A stretch of 64,000 nucleotides of DNA from Artemia franciscana (GCF_032884065.1 NW_027062695.1:496001-560000), one strand, 5' to 3'; shown: positions 21,840 to 32,654, counted from the first letter of the stretch. The notes: generated from the sequence alone by a model not told the origin. A program made the numbers and translations.

Positions 21840-23640
21840 ATGCGCCTTTGCGATAACCTGGATACCCGTAGTTTCTTTCTGTTTAGTTAAACATTCTCCT
21901 CAGCATGTCCTTAAGGTTTCAAATCCTCTTAGCTGTTCTGGAGATATTGCTGGTACGTCTTCTCGACCACCTGGTTGAACATTGTGTTTTTTGTGTGTAT
22001 TTTGAATTAATTTTACAACATACAACAAAAATTTTAAATCAGTACTATTGCTCTTTCCTCAGACACTGCAAGTACGCACTTTCGACAATCTGGATTCAAA
22101 TACTATAGTTTTAATAATCTAGTTAAACAAACAGCTCAAAATGCCCTGAAAGTTTCAGCCTAATACGCTTAGCCATTTCTGAGAAATTACATATGCGTAT
22201 TTTATTATTTGATATTCTCTGAAAGCTTCAATTTAATACAATTAGCTGTTCCTGTGATATTTGAAATACATGTTTGTACAACACAGATGCACATGTTGTC
22301 TTCTCATTTATTTCAATATCGTCTCATTATGGCTTAAACATTTCAGCATAAGCTCCTGAGATATTTCAAAGACACCTTTTTGACAACTTGGATGCGCACA
22401 ATGTCTTTTGATTTAGTTTCATATCCTCCTCAATATTTTCCGAAAATTTTAACTTAATACGCTTATCCATTTCTGAGATGTTGCAAATATGCCCTGCCCC
22501 CAATACAACTTCGATGCAGATCTAGGGTTTTAACTCAATATACTCAGCCGTTCCTTGAACCCTGCAGGCACGCCATTTGGACAGCTTGGATTTGGCATAG
22601 TGTCTTAATTTGGTTAAACATCCCCCTCAATATTCCTTTGAGTTTCACCTCTATTTTCTTAGTCATTTTGGAGACCCATGGTCTAAATTGCACTCCATCC
22701 TCAACAAAAAAACTATACAGGCAACTTCTATAATTCACATACCTTGCCTCAGGTGCTAGGGGTCGTTTCACCCCAAAGGCATAGCTATTGACTCTTTTGA
22801 CTATTTTGAAAAAAATGGCCACCTCAAAAATTTGATCAGGTGTCCGTGGTGGCTGAGGAAAGCGGGGGGGGGGCAACTAAGGAGAACTTGGAGTCGGGAT
22901 AAGATGTCCTTTGACGTCTTAGTCGGGATAAGAAATCATTTTTATTTTTAAAAATATATCCTTAAGACACCATCTTTTGACAAACTGAATGTAGATAGTC
23001 GCTTTTGATTTATTTCAACAACCCTTTAGAGGGTAAAGGAGGGGTCATAGTAACACAGCTTACACTCCAAACCCTTTGTAAAACAGCCTAATAGAGAAAA
23101 AGTGGTTTCTACGGTCATGTCCTCATAACTTACCAAACTGACCTTGGGAGGAAGGAACCTCTCGTCGGAAGCCTCCCTTGGACGTCTCTATTCACACGCC
23201 ACTTCAGAACGCTGCACCAGATGCTAGGCTGGTGATAAAAAATCCTCCTATATAACCAAACCAGTAGTAAAACCTGAATTACATTATGTATTTTAATTAA
23301 GTTTAACTTCCCCCTGTACACTCCCCGAGTGGTTCAACTTGATACCTTTTACCATCCCCTCAACGTTCCCTGAAAGATACCCCTAACCATTCTTCAGATA
23401 CTGCACATACAATCTTTTAGCAAGCTGGATCCAAAAAGTGAGTTTTGATAACTTAAAATCCTCCTAGACATTCTCTGAGAGTTTAAATTTAACACCCTTA
23501 GCTGTTCCTGAGATTTCGCAGATGTACCATTTAAACAAACTGGATATACATAGTCTCTTTTGAATCAGCCTAACATGACTTTCAACATATCCTGAAATTT
23601 TCAACTTAATACCTTTAGCCCTTTGTTAGATATAAGTATT
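21840..23640. repeat. ancient tandem array of a ~110-bp motif
   Basis: A recurring sentence is visible many times in diverged form: GACAACCTGGATGCA-like, CATAGT(C/T)T(C/T)TTT, TTTAGTTTAA-like, A(T/C)CCTCCTCAATATTC, TGAAAGTTT(C/A)AACTTAATAC, CTTAGC(T/C)(G/A)TTCCTGAGAT, TTGCAGATATGCC. Recognisable copies begin near 21846, 22080, 22270, 22375, 22500, 22570, 22975, 23415 and 23530. Smaller clusters of the same motif lie at 10.4 and 13.4-13.6 kb. Copy divergence is high, so the array is old. It is interrupted at 22680-22900 by dispersed repeat family A. Confidence 0.7.
22680..22900. repeat. dispersed repeat family A, copy 2
   Basis: It contains AAAGGCATAGCTATTGACT, ATTTTGAAAAAAATGGCCAC, CTCAAAAATTTGATC and a G-rich end, matching the copies at 10.6 and 42.7 kb. 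Confidence 0.55.
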
Positions 23641-23959
23641 GGTGTCATGTTCGTCCGTAGAATTTTGACTTTGGTGTTGCACTGGTCACTGAAGACTGCC
23701 TTTCACGTTCTGCTGGTTTGGAAATGAACAGTCTAAGCTAAGTTCATGGCAAATGGTTGTCATGATCCTGTTGGAGTGGATTGAGCCAACCCTATTAGAC
23801 CACATATAAACAGGCCTAAAATCGGTAGGGCTTGTGACCTTCCATCTGAAAATGAGTGCCATGAAAAGATGAGAAACTGTATCGGATGCCTCATCTCCTT
23901 CAATTATTGACCCTTGCCAGCCATGCATTGAGCTGTGACCAACAGCATGACCTAAATGA

Positions 23960-24480
23960 CTAATTTAGCCTGAAAACCACCACCTGGAATATTTCCATGC
24001 TGAACTTTCACGGAACAAAAGACCTGCTCGCTAGGGAGTTAATTAGTAACCATATCTCAATAGCGGGCATCACCGAGGTGCATATTCCCGGCAATAAATC
24101 TGATTCCATAGGGACGGATACTAATTGTTATCGTCTGGAAACGATTCAGTCCACCGTCATGGCCTGGGCCTCGTCATAAATACACTTGCAAAAATGTGCC
24201 TTGGAGCACTCCTCTTGACCAGTGATGCCGATGGTTCCACCAAGGAGAGGCTCTATTTTTTAAGCCCTGAGTAGCAAATAGCCTCGTTGTTATTAACACA
24301 GTCTTCGAAGAGAAGACAATACACAAGCATACATGGTACAGCAATGATTGGTACACCAGGAAGAGGATAGAACACATCATGGTAAGTCAGAGATGGAGAT
24401 GTTACCACCTGCCAAACAAAGTTCTTGTGAACCTTTTCATAAGAAATTGGCGGTCTTTTGCCTATCAACTTAATGGAATA
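23960..24480 (+). pseudogene. RTE-type LINE endonuclease fragment
   Basis: TTTWNISMLNFHG.. at about 23975 is the start of an AP endonuclease, and IAGITEVHIPGN is its catalytic-Glu region. After stops and a gap, VINTVFEEKTIHKHTWYSND and RIEHIMVSQRWR at 24290-24400 correspond to the C-terminal part of RTE endonucleases (NT-F..K-TW, then ID-I-V). The central part, including GDFN, is missing, so the copy is internally deleted and dead. Confidence 0.65.
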
Positions 24481-25248
24481 TTTATCCTTTTAACATTCTT
24501 GCTCTGCTCTTGAGACTTGAGGCAGACACTTTTTTTTGCCAAATTGGAATGTAAAGTACTTGTAAGTTACCACTGAGGAGGAGAGGTGATGGGACCCTGA
24601 ATTCTAGTTTTGCTGTAAAAGAAGTTTAAACATATTCAAAGCAAATCAGCACTAAACAGTGAGCCTCTGACTGCCTCAAAAATTATTATTATCGCATAGA
24701 AATTAGAAAACCTACCAGTTTGATTAGCGAAAATAGGCCTGCAATTTTTTCGATAAAAAGGAACATTTTAAATTTGGGTCACATTTCTTTGGCGCAAATT
24801 AGTTTTCTTGTTACTTCTTTTTCTGTAATATTTGGCAACAGTGCAAATGTCAATATTCTGCTGAATTTCTTAAAAAGATGAAATATGTGTAATTGAAATA
24901 TGTTCAATAAGTGAGAGCAGAACTGCTCTGAATGAGTGATCATATGTTTGTTATTGTTACAAAAAATTATAGATATAATTGCAAGTGGCTGTAGTTAAGT
25001 TACTGGGAAATAAACTTGCCTACCTGGGCAAGGCATTTTGTCAACAGGCCTAGCCTTTTTCTGTTTTTTTTGCAAGGCTTTCATTTCAGAATAGCCCAGA
25101 GTGCTACATAAAGCTGTTACGATTTGCCTATTAAGTGTAACTACTACAACGGATATCTATAAATGACTCTAAAAGTTACTGATTAGTGACTAGTCTAGGT
25201 TCTTATAGGCTAAATTTCAATTTATGCTTGCATTTTGGCAAATCAAGT
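24481..25248. other. region upstream of kinesin first coding exon
   Basis: It contains no recognised gene. It may hold the promoter or a 5' UTR exon of the kinesin gene. A possible acceptor (TTCTTATAG at about 25209) lies ~40 bases before the ATG. No TATA box or other element can be assigned with confidence. Confidence 0.35.
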
Positions 25249-25297
25249 ATGGATAAGATTCAAGTTGCTGTTAGGGTCCGACCTTTGAATAGAAGAG
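25249..25297 (+). CDS. Khc-73: kinesin exon 1 (start codon)
   Basis: ATG at 25249 opens MDKIQVAVRVRPLNRR, the first beta strand of a kinesin motor with the VAVRVRP motif whose Arg-Pro contacts the nucleotide base. The exon ends after one base of the next codon at AGAAGAG, followed by the donor GTAAGA. The short N-terminus before the motor fits kinesin-3. Confidence 0.9.
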
Positions 25298-25464
25298 GTA
25301 AGATTACTTTATGATTCTTTTTTAGGCAAGTACCTATAAGATGATCTAACAAACTAGATTACAATAGACATAGCATAGGCCTAAGATAATTTACAAAATG
25401 ACACTAGGAAGAATTAACTGCCAGTCAAGGATGCCAGTGTGACAATATTTTCCTCTCCCCTAAT

Positions 25465-26130
25465 GGTACTAGATATAGCCTTGGTAAATTCTAGTTAATT
25501 GACTTCTTGCTATCTTGGAAAGGGTTTAGGTTAGGAAAATGAAACTTTCAGGGATGGATCTACAGGCTAAAGTGTGTCCTGGGAGGGTATTTTAAAGTAC
25601 CCACCTCCACTCCTCCCTCTAGAGGGCCCTGAAATTTGCCTACATGACAGGTCTATAGGCCTAGCTATTGAAATTTTGACAAAACAACATTTTACCTTAA
25701 TTTTCAGTTAATAGTTTATTTTCTCTGCCTTTAATTCTGAAAATGTAATTCCTGTCTATTTGAGTAGAATTTTGAGCCATATCAATGTTTTTTTTTGTTT
25801 TTTTTTTAATTTAGGAAATGTATTTGCATAGCTTTAAAACCTTATATAATAGTATTGAGCAAAGTTATGAAGCTGAAAACAATTTTGTTGTAATTCAATT
25901 AAGCAGAAGATCTGTTTTCACTATAATAACACACATATTTTAAAGGTCATCAAAGGTCAGGGTCCTCTAGAGAGAGAAGGAGTGGAGGTAGTTGCTTCCA
26001 AATATCTTCCCAAGACATACTTTAGTCTATAGTTTCATCCCTGAAAGTTTCATTTTCCTAACCTAAACCCTTTCTGAGATAGCAAGAAGTCAATTAACTA
26101 GAATTTTACCATAGCCTTGAATACTAAAGA
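25465..26130. mobile_element. MITE with ~170-bp inverted arms
   Basis: The left arm at about 25465-25640 (with TAATTGACTTCTTGCTATCT, AGGTTAGGAAAATGAAACTT and CCTCCCTCTAGAGGGCCCTG) reappears as its reverse complement at about 25965-26130. The ~325-bp loop has no coding capacity. It lies in kinesin intron 1. Confidence 0.75.
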
Positions 26131-26189
26131 CTATCTAGGCCTATCTCTTCATTTTCATTGCTTAAATTGTCATTACCTTAAATTACCTT

Positions 26190-26670
26190 AAATCACAGCT
26201 TGGAGTGAAATAAGGACTTTGATCCTGTTGAATCACTCCTTATGATGAGAGTTACATACATGATTGATTAGATTCTGGTGCATCCTAGTCAAATCTCCAC
26301 AGTTTCTCACTCCACTCAGCATCCAGATGGTGTTTGAATACATCAGTTGATTCAGCAGAAACAGTGTTCTCCTTGAGGTTGTTCCAGAGGTTCACAATCT
26401 GGTTCAAGAAGAAGCTGCATCTTGATCCAGTCTTTGCATGAAGTTTACAGATTTGTTCTGGGTATCCTCATGTTATGTGGGAGGGGTCAATCTCCAGGAG
26501 CTCATTTTCTTGATTGGTAGAGAGGAGTTTGTGTGCCAGGATCATATCCCCACATTTCCACCTGTAGACTAAAGAGGGGAGGTTGAGTTCCCTCAGCTGT
26601 TCACTGTAGGGCTTGTTTTCCATACCAGCAATCAACTTAGTGGCCCTTTGTTGGATTTGCTCAAGCACTA
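26190..26670 (-). pseudogene. LINE (CR1-like) RT C-terminal fragment
   Basis: The - strand reads MLEQIQQRATKLIAG, then YSEQLRELNLPSLVYRW, then CGDMILAHKLL. This is the characteristic tail of CR1-type LINE proteins (Q-RATK, L..L-L-SL-RR, GD-I--YK). An N-L-E-NT-like, WN-L-like stretch follows towards 26330. The 5' part is missing. A family like that at 28.9-30.9 kb is plausible. Confidence 0.7.
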
Positions 26671-26750
26671 CCTTGTCCTTTTTGAATCAAGGGGTATATC
26701 TTCTTGTTAATAGGCTTTTTGCTATCTAGGCCTATCTATTCATTCACTGC

Positions 26751-27413
26751 TTGAATTGTCATATCTTCTTATTAATAGGCTTTTCATTTAACCTCATCAG
26801 TAACTCAATCCACTACAGAAGAACGAGAACACCTAAGGCACATTTGAACAAAATCCTACAGAAAATTCCAAACACTTCTTGGTATAAGATGGCAAAGGAA
26901 CTTAAAAAAATACAGTTAGAAAAAAAAACCCTGGGTAGAACAGTAATGGGTAAAATTAAGCTGCATGATAGCCATAGGCTAGGATGTCTGTATAGAATTC
27001 CTAGTGCCCCCTGCCAAGTGAAATCAATAAAACCCAGCTCTGTTGTCCAGATTATAAGGATTACTAATGAAAACATCAAGGAGGCACACTCGTGCCTCCT
27101 TAAAGAGGCGAACCACAACAATGTTAAGCAATCTTTGGTTCCAGTGGTTGCAGAGGGATGGGGAGGAATGCATTTCGTAGCCCAAGCTCCAACTAAGAAA
27201 CTTGCCAAATTTCACCCCCCTCCAACTTTTCCTTCATGGGGAAAATCTGGCCAAAAGTATCAACCCACCAACACCAGCCCCCCTTTAATGTTGTCTGATC
27301 GGGCTGAAATTCACAAGTTAAGGTCCCCTAGGGCCCAGGAGCTTATCCGCGAAATTTCAGCTCGATCTGATAACTCCTTCCCTCTTTTCCAGAAACCACG
27401 CATAGCCACTTAA
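26751..27413 (+). CDS. 220-codon ORF of unknown function
   Basis: This is the longest ORF outside the LINE proteins. The first ~22 residues are hydrophobic and lie in sequence duplicated just upstream, so the true start may be later (for example Met near residue 47). The following part is Lys/Arg-rich (MAKELKKIQLEKKTLGR). It ends in a Pro-rich, basic region with RSPRAQELIREISARSD. No domain is recognised. It lies in kinesin intron 1, directly upstream of a tandem-duplicated repeat, which suggests a transposon-derived ORF or retrocopy. It could also be chance. Confidence 0.35.
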   Translation: MNCHIFLLIGFSFNLISNSIHYRRTRTPKAHLNKILQKIPNTSWYKMAKELKKIQLEKKTLGRTVMGKIKLHDSHRLGCLYRIPSAPCQVKSIKPSSVVQIIRITNENIKEAHSCLLKEANHNNVKQSLVPVVAEGWGGMHFVAQAPTKKLAKFHPPPTFPSWGKSGQKYQPTNTSPPLMLSDRAEIHKLRSPRAQELIREISARSDNSFPLFQKPRIAT

Positions 27414-27424
27414 TGTTCATATTC

Positions 27425-27840
27425 TTTTTTTTCTGCCATGCCTACAGGTCACAGCTGACATCGGATCTGGGTGTACGAAGACTCATTCGACGCGGAATTC
27501 TCCGAGTAATTTTGCTTGAAAGTTTCATCAGAAAATCTCAACCCCCCAATTTTCTAGCTTAGAAAAAGCCCATTTCCCTATAAGAGCCCATGTTAGGTTT
27601 TTTGTTGTTAAAAGTTACGAATTTCAACATCAAGTACATCAAAATTGTTATTTGAGAAAAATGACAGAAACCCTTTTTTTTTTATTTCTGCCACGCCTAC
27701 AGGTCACAGCTGACATTGGATCTGGGTGTACGAAGACTCGTTTGACGCGGAATTCTCCAAGTAATTTTCCTGGAAAGTTTTGTAGGAAAATCTTAACCCC
27801 CCGATTTTCTAGCTTAGAAAAACCCAATTTCCCCATTGAA
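27425..27840. repeat. tandem duplication, two ~165-bp units
   Basis: Units at about 27425-27600 and 27675-27840 share CTGCCA(T/C)GCCTACAGGTCAC, GGATCTGGGTGTACGAAGAC and CCGATTTTCTAGCTTAGAAA-like words in the same order, with ~250-bp spacing and about 5-10 percent differences by eye. Confidence 0.8.
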
Positions 27841-27894
27841 GGTAAAATTTTCTCTTGTAATAACATCACTTGTTTGAAAAATTCTTACACTAAC

Positions 27895-27966
27895 AGCAGC
27901 TTGGCACAGTGGAAGCATGCTGCGCCCATAACCCAGAGGTTGGTGGATCGAAACTGCTAGCTGCTA
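27895..27966 (+). tRNA. initiator tRNA-Met-like sequence (CAT), probably a pseudogene
   Basis: It is 72 bases long, the size of eukaryotic initiator tRNA. The ends AGCAGCT and AGCTGCT pair perfectly as an acceptor stem. The anticodon loop CCCATAA carries CAT, and the T-loop has GGATCGAAAC with the initiator-typical A-rich form. The D-stem has two mismatches, the anticodon stem one, and the T-stem pairs poorly. It is therefore more likely a tRNA-derived repeat core than a working gene. Confidence 0.5.
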
Positions 27967-28208
27967 ACTTTTTAAAATTTGTAAAATTAGGTAATTTTGT
28001 CAGTTTGAATTTATTGATACAGAAAGGGAGAAAATAAACATGGAAACATGTGATCAGAATTACATACTGGAATGTTCACAAGAATTTATACTGAAGCGGG
28101 TGTAAGGCTTGATGGAAGCAAGTTAAAAGAACCATTTAAATTGATTTCCTAATTGAAGCCATTGGTGAAATTTTCTATTGTAATAATTTGTTTGATAACA
28201 AGCATAAC

Positions 28209-28280
28209 AGCAACTTGGCGCAGCGGAAGCACGCTGGGCCCATAAACCGGAGGCGGGTGGGTAAAACCCACTAGCTGCTA
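28209..28280 (+). tRNA. second initiator tRNA-Met-like sequence, probably a pseudogene
   Basis: It lies 314 bases after the first copy and is also 72 long. GCGCAGCGGAAGC is close to the canonical D-arm and GCTGGGCCCATAAACCGG contains the CAT loop. The T-arm is changed to GTGGGTAAAACCCAC, which keeps stem pairing but loses the TTCGA/ATCGA loop (B box). The acceptor has one mismatch. Confidence 0.45.
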
Positions 28281-28409
28281 AACTATTAAAATTATCAAAA
28301 TTAGATAATTTTGTCAGTTTGAATTTATTGATACAGAAAGCAAGAAAATAAACATGGAAAATTATTATTAAATTACATCCACCATGGATTGTAGAAAAAC
28401 GTACAGAAA

Positions 28410-28894
28410 TAATATGAAAAAACTTCGTTTTCTTAAAGAGTTAAAGAGGCTGCGTCCCAAAGTCGAACCTTAAAACGTACAGGAATTAGGAGAGGCAGTA
28501 GGGGGGCTGCCGCCCCCAAACCCCCCGCTTTTAAAGACTCTTTTGTACAGGTTTTTTGTTGTGGGGGGACTTCATTGTTACTAATCACTAGTTTCGGCGC
28601 AATGGTTCTCTTGTTCTCTTGTGTTTAACATTTTTCGAAGTTATTCCATTATTCATTCATTTCAATTTTTTGTTAATTAAAAGAGGGCCTTTCCGAAGCC
28701 AAGAGCGGGGGGTTAGGGGGGCGGCAGCCCCCCACAACAATAAACCTGTACATAAGAGTCTTTAAAAGCGGGGGGTTTGGGGGGCAGCATCCCCCCTACT
28801 GCCTACTGTACCTACCCCCTACTGTACGTTTTAAGGTTTGACTTTGGGACGCAGCCTCTTTAACTCTTTAAGAAAACGAAGTTTTTTCATATTA
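28410..28894. mobile_element. fold-back element with ~165-bp terminal inverted repeats
   Basis: The left arm 28410-28572 (AATATGAAAAAACTTCGTTT.., GAGGCTGCGTCCCAAAGTC.., G-rich CCCCCGCTTTTAAAGACTC..) is mirrored at about 28725-28894. The central ~150 bp is unrelated AT-rich sequence. It inserted immediately before, or inside, the LINE endonuclease remnant that starts at 28895. The arms are well conserved, so it is relatively young. Confidence 0.85.
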
Positions 28895-30860
28895 GTAACC
28901 ATAATAGGATACTTTAATCTACCCCATGTGCAATGGACAGAGAGTTATGCTTTAGAGGAAGAAGCTGGTCATTGTAACCCATTTCTTGCATGCCTACAAG
29001 ACCACTCATTATACCAGGCAGTTAATTTTCCAACTAGGAATCAAGATGGGCAAACCCCAATAGTTCTTGACCTTCTATTGCTAAGAGACCCAGAAATGAT
29101 TGTTGGTATCAAGCCTGAACCACCATTTGGAGCTAGTGAACATATTGCAATTGCTTGCAGGCTTAGGTTGTCTCCTAAGAAAAATCAGTGTATAAGAGAC
29201 ATGTCTACAAATTAAAACCAAGCTAGGCTAGAATTGTCAAGATGAGATAGGTCATTCATTGAGGACTTAAATGCTCCTGAATCATGGAGTAAACTGAAAG
29301 AGATTCTTGTATAATTTTGTGATAAGCATAGCCTAGGTTACTACAATTGCATGGATCTGTAAACCAAGAACTCTTCCTTTTCTCACATGTGATATTAAAC
29401 AGGCAATCTAGAAAAAGAAAAAGCAGTAGAAGAAAAGTAAAGGTATGCCAACACAAACAAATTATGATACATTGAAGCAACTTTGCAATAAGGCTTGATA
29501 GCTTTCAATGAAACTTAAAAAAGAATATGATGAATCAATTGTAGATGCTTTCAAGTCTAACCCCAAGTAATTTTGGTGGTATGCTTCCCTACAAAACATA
29601 TAAGACACTCAGTTTCTGAGCTTTCTGCTGATGGAACATCTGTTACCAGCCCTAAGGACATAGCTAAGACACTGAACAATCAGTTCCTAAAAGTCTTCAC
29701 TACACCAGATAAAGATCCACTTCCTAATTAACCTAAGTATACACTTTCCCAAAGTCCTTGGATGCAAAGATAATGCATCAGGACTGGCAGAATGCTAATA
29801 TCACCCCTATCCATAAAGGTGGCAGCCAAGTAGACCCAACAAATTACCACCCTATTAACATTATATCTGTTATTGGGAAAATTCTGGAAGGATTAGTAAA
29901 TACTGCCATTGTCAGACCCCTCACCTCTAACAACCCTGTTATGAATAGTCAACATGGATTTAGCTCAGGATGATCCATTGATACAAATCTAATAGATATG
30001 TACAATTTTGCCACCAAGCTCCCAGATAGAGGAATCCTCTATAGATCTCACTCTTCTAGATTTTGCCAAAGCATTTCAGCCTGCAAAAACAGCTGAAGAG
30101 CAAGGCATATTAAAAGCTAACCTAGACAAATCTCAGATTGGGCAAAACTCTGGAGGTTAGAATTCAACATTAAAAAATGCAGGGCAATTCATTTTGGCAG
30201 AAATAATATGAGGAGTTGGTATCACATGTGTGGAATAGATGTTGTTGGGTAGAGGATTTATTCCTCCTATGCTGAAAGAGTCCTGGATACATTTGTGGAT
30301 GAAGAATTGAAGTTTGACCAACATGCTCAGTCATTTATCTCCAAGGCACCCCAGACCCTGGGAATTGTAAAAAGAACATTCTGCAGTAGGTCACCAAAGC
30401 TGATGTCAAAGCTTTATAAAGGACTTGTTTGACCAAAACTGGAATTTGGGATCTGTGGCAAGAAAAAACTAGAGAGTGTCCAAAGATGAGCAACTAAATC
30501 AAGAGAGGGTTGTAAAAGACTGGACTACCCATCCCACCAGGAAAAGTTACAGATTCCTACCTTCTCCTATCAACCAAAGCATGGGGATGTCATCATGGCA
30601 TACAAAATGCTGCACACTCAGTTTTTACAACAAAATATGCTTGAACCTGACCAGTCAAGAAGAACTAGAGAACACACTATGAACCTGTAGAACAAGCAAA
30701 CAGCAGACTACAGAACAACTTCTTCCTAAATAAAGTTTAGGGCTCTGGAACTCCCTAAGTGAAGAAGCTGTCTCAGTCTCTAGTTTGGAGGCCTTCAAGG
30801 GAGCTGTGGACAAAGATTGACAGATCAGACAAAGATCATCACTAACCAACACCTACAGGA
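28880..30860 (+). pseudogene. decayed CR1-like LINE (endonuclease and RT pieces)
   Basis: GYFNLPHVQW at about 28905 is an altered GDFN motif. PTRNQDGQTPIVLDLLLLRD and FGASEHIAIAC are the D-L-L and SDH-type endonuclease motifs (Asp replaced by Glu in the latter). At 29780-29970 WQNANITPIHKGGSQVDPTN and MNSQHGFSSG are the first RT blocks. At 30050 LDFAKAFQ follows a frameshift. At 30280-30850 thumb and tail motifs are readable (DEELKFDQHA, LGIVKRTF, a LESVQR-type segment). Many stops and frameshifts, and much of the palm domain including ADD, are missing. Confidence 0.7.
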
Positions 30861-30969
30861 TAATACATTATTCACTGGACAATGCAATTTATGGTAACTT
30901 AAGGTAATGTGTTGAATATTTTTTCTTTATGTTTTCTTGTGGTATTTGATCCAATCTTGGATCAAGTAC

Positions 30970-31415
30970 CTCTTGGATTGGTGTCCTCTTTGTGGTAAAT
31001 GCTGTCCAATCTTGGATGCAGGCTGTAAAAGTCAAAACATAGTGCAAAGAAATTGCCTATGGATTGTTTTGGGTTCCCAAATGACTGACCCTATCTCAAA
31101 TACTAAGCTGTACAAAAAATGAGGCTCAATCCTGTTTTCCAGGGGTATAATTGGAGAAAGTTTGAGATGACTAGGGCACATTCAGCAGATGAAGGATGAC
31201 AGATTGTCCTTGTTGGCCAACTGTCTAGGGCCAAACAAAAAGTAGGTGTCTCCAAATGGGGTGGGAGGATGTCATAAGGAATGATTTAAGGGAAATGGCA
31301 ACTTTTTGGGAGGGTGTAAAGAGGGAGGCTTTGAGAGGAACATATGCAGCTGCATTGGCCTCAGATGACTTGGTATTGTGGTGAGTTGTTAGTTGTAGTA
31401 GTAATTTAGATGATT
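30970..31415 (+). pseudogene. RTE-type LINE 3' end, copy 2
   Basis: It aligns with 34430-34850. CLWIVLGSQMTDPISNTKLY corresponds to CLRIVLGTRLTDRISNSRLY there, followed by GSILFS, MKDDRL and the AACTTTTTGGGAGGGTGTAA block. The frame is broken several times. Confidence 0.7.
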
Positions 31416-32265
31416 CGAACTGGACTTATCAGGCATTTCAGAAAGTCACATCCCAGGCGTGGGAAACATGAAATTAGGTGATATAGAATTTACTTACTTG
31501 GGCAGGACAGATGGAGTGCACAGGCAGGGTGTAGGGCTCATGATGAATAAGAAAGCTGGCAAGTCTTGTTTAGGTTGGGAAGTTATTCATAATAGAATAC
31601 TAGTAACTTATTTTATGACTACATAGTGCAAGGTATCAGCAATAGTAGTATATGCCCAGTAGACTCAACTGATGGAAATAGTAGTGAACCAGGTTAATTT
31701 ACTCACAGCTACAGGAACAAGTAGATAGGGTCCCAGGTAGAAAGATGATATTTTTAGAAGGGGTTTTTAACACCCAGGTTGGTAGAAATAGGGAAAGGTG
31801 GTATCCTAGCCTAGGTGAATTTAACAGTAATGATTACAGACAGCTGGAATTTTGTAGGTATAGCTAACTAGTTCTAACCAGTACAGTAGTTGGTAATAAA
31901 ATTACCCAAAACTTATCATGGTATTCAAAAGACACCTAGTTTGTGAAGTTGCTGATGGTGCCTTAGAAAAGAAAGTTAGAAACACAGCTAGGAATATTCA
32001 TGAAAATGCATTATGTTTAACTGAGAAGAGGAGGAGCTTGTACAAGAATTATTTGAGTGATATATTGTAAGAAAATAAGTGGTATGTAAAGATTTGGGAT
32101 GAACCACTAAAATATTAATTAAGGATGTGTGAAGTTGAGTATCATGTATAAAATTGCCAAAGATCTGGAAGATGCAGCCAGACTGCAGAACAGTAAAATA
32201 CAGTCCTGGCATGTTGATAAATTGAAAGAAATAGTCAATCTGGACTTGTCCAAGTTAAAGATTGG
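31416..32265 (+). pseudogene. RTE-type LINE endonuclease region
   Basis: ISESHIPGVGN, RQGVGLMMNKKAGKSCLGWE and VIVYAP-like pieces (read as AIVVYAQ with a stop) follow the RTE endonuclease pattern. At 32145-32230 MYKIAKDLEDAARLQNSKIQSW is the linker before the RT. It begins directly after the 3' end of another RTE copy, giving a head-to-tail arrangement. It is not intact. Confidence 0.65.
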
Positions 32266-32279
32266 GTTGGGGCCACAAT

Positions 32280-32640
32280 TAGTCATAATCTATACTGGGG
32301 TGCCTGCTCACATTATTCTGATTGATTTTTCTGAAGTTTCTGACAAAGTTTGTCACAAGTAACTTGCAATTGACCAATGTGCAGTCAAGCTTGAAGAAAA
32401 ATCCCTGTTCTGGATCCTTGATTTTCTTTCCATGTCACCTCAATGTGTTCAGTTATTTGATGGTGCTGGTAACTATATTCTTTCTTCCTCTAAGTAAGTT
32501 TTAAGTGGAGTTACTCAGGGAAGTGCTTTGGGTCCTACACTATTTAATGTCTTCATCAATGATGCTCCTTCCAATATCAGCCACAAATTAACTCTCTATG
32601 GTGATAATGCAAAACCTCTTGGACCAACTTTGTCATGTGA
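32280..32640 (+). pseudogene. LINE reverse transcriptase fragment
   Basis: ILIDFSEVSDKVCHK corresponds to the RT block with the first catalytic Asp. SGVTQGSALGPTLFNVFIND is the G-V-P-Q-G-S block, and KLTLYGDNAK is the position of the ADD motif (Ala-Asp-Asp changed to Gly-Asp-Asn). A frameshift lies near 32355. It is flanked left by an RTE endonuclease piece and right by an RTE 3' tail. The pieces may belong to one internally deleted element, although this RT reads more like the CR1/Jockey type. Confidence 0.65.
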
Positions 32641-32654
32641 AGATCATGCCTGAA

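Larger units (their letters stand above)
27838..28360. repeat. direct repeat of two ~200-bp units each carrying a tRNA-like core
   Basis: Each unit has an upstream AATTTTCT(C/A)TTGTAATAA block, a 72-base initiator-Met-like core, and a shared downstream tail (AATTTTGTCAGTTTGAATTT, GATACAGAAAG, ATAAACATGGAAA). The cores start 314 bases apart. Confidence 0.8.

Noticed and set aside
22544..22876. 110-codon - strand ORF
   Set aside because: It overlaps the old repeat array and dispersed family A and has no conserved features.
27895..28280. Two functional initiator tRNA genes
   Set aside because: Each copy has broken stems (D and T stems in the first, changed T-loop and acceptor mismatch in the second) and both share non-tRNA flanks, so a repeat or pseudogene origin is more likely.
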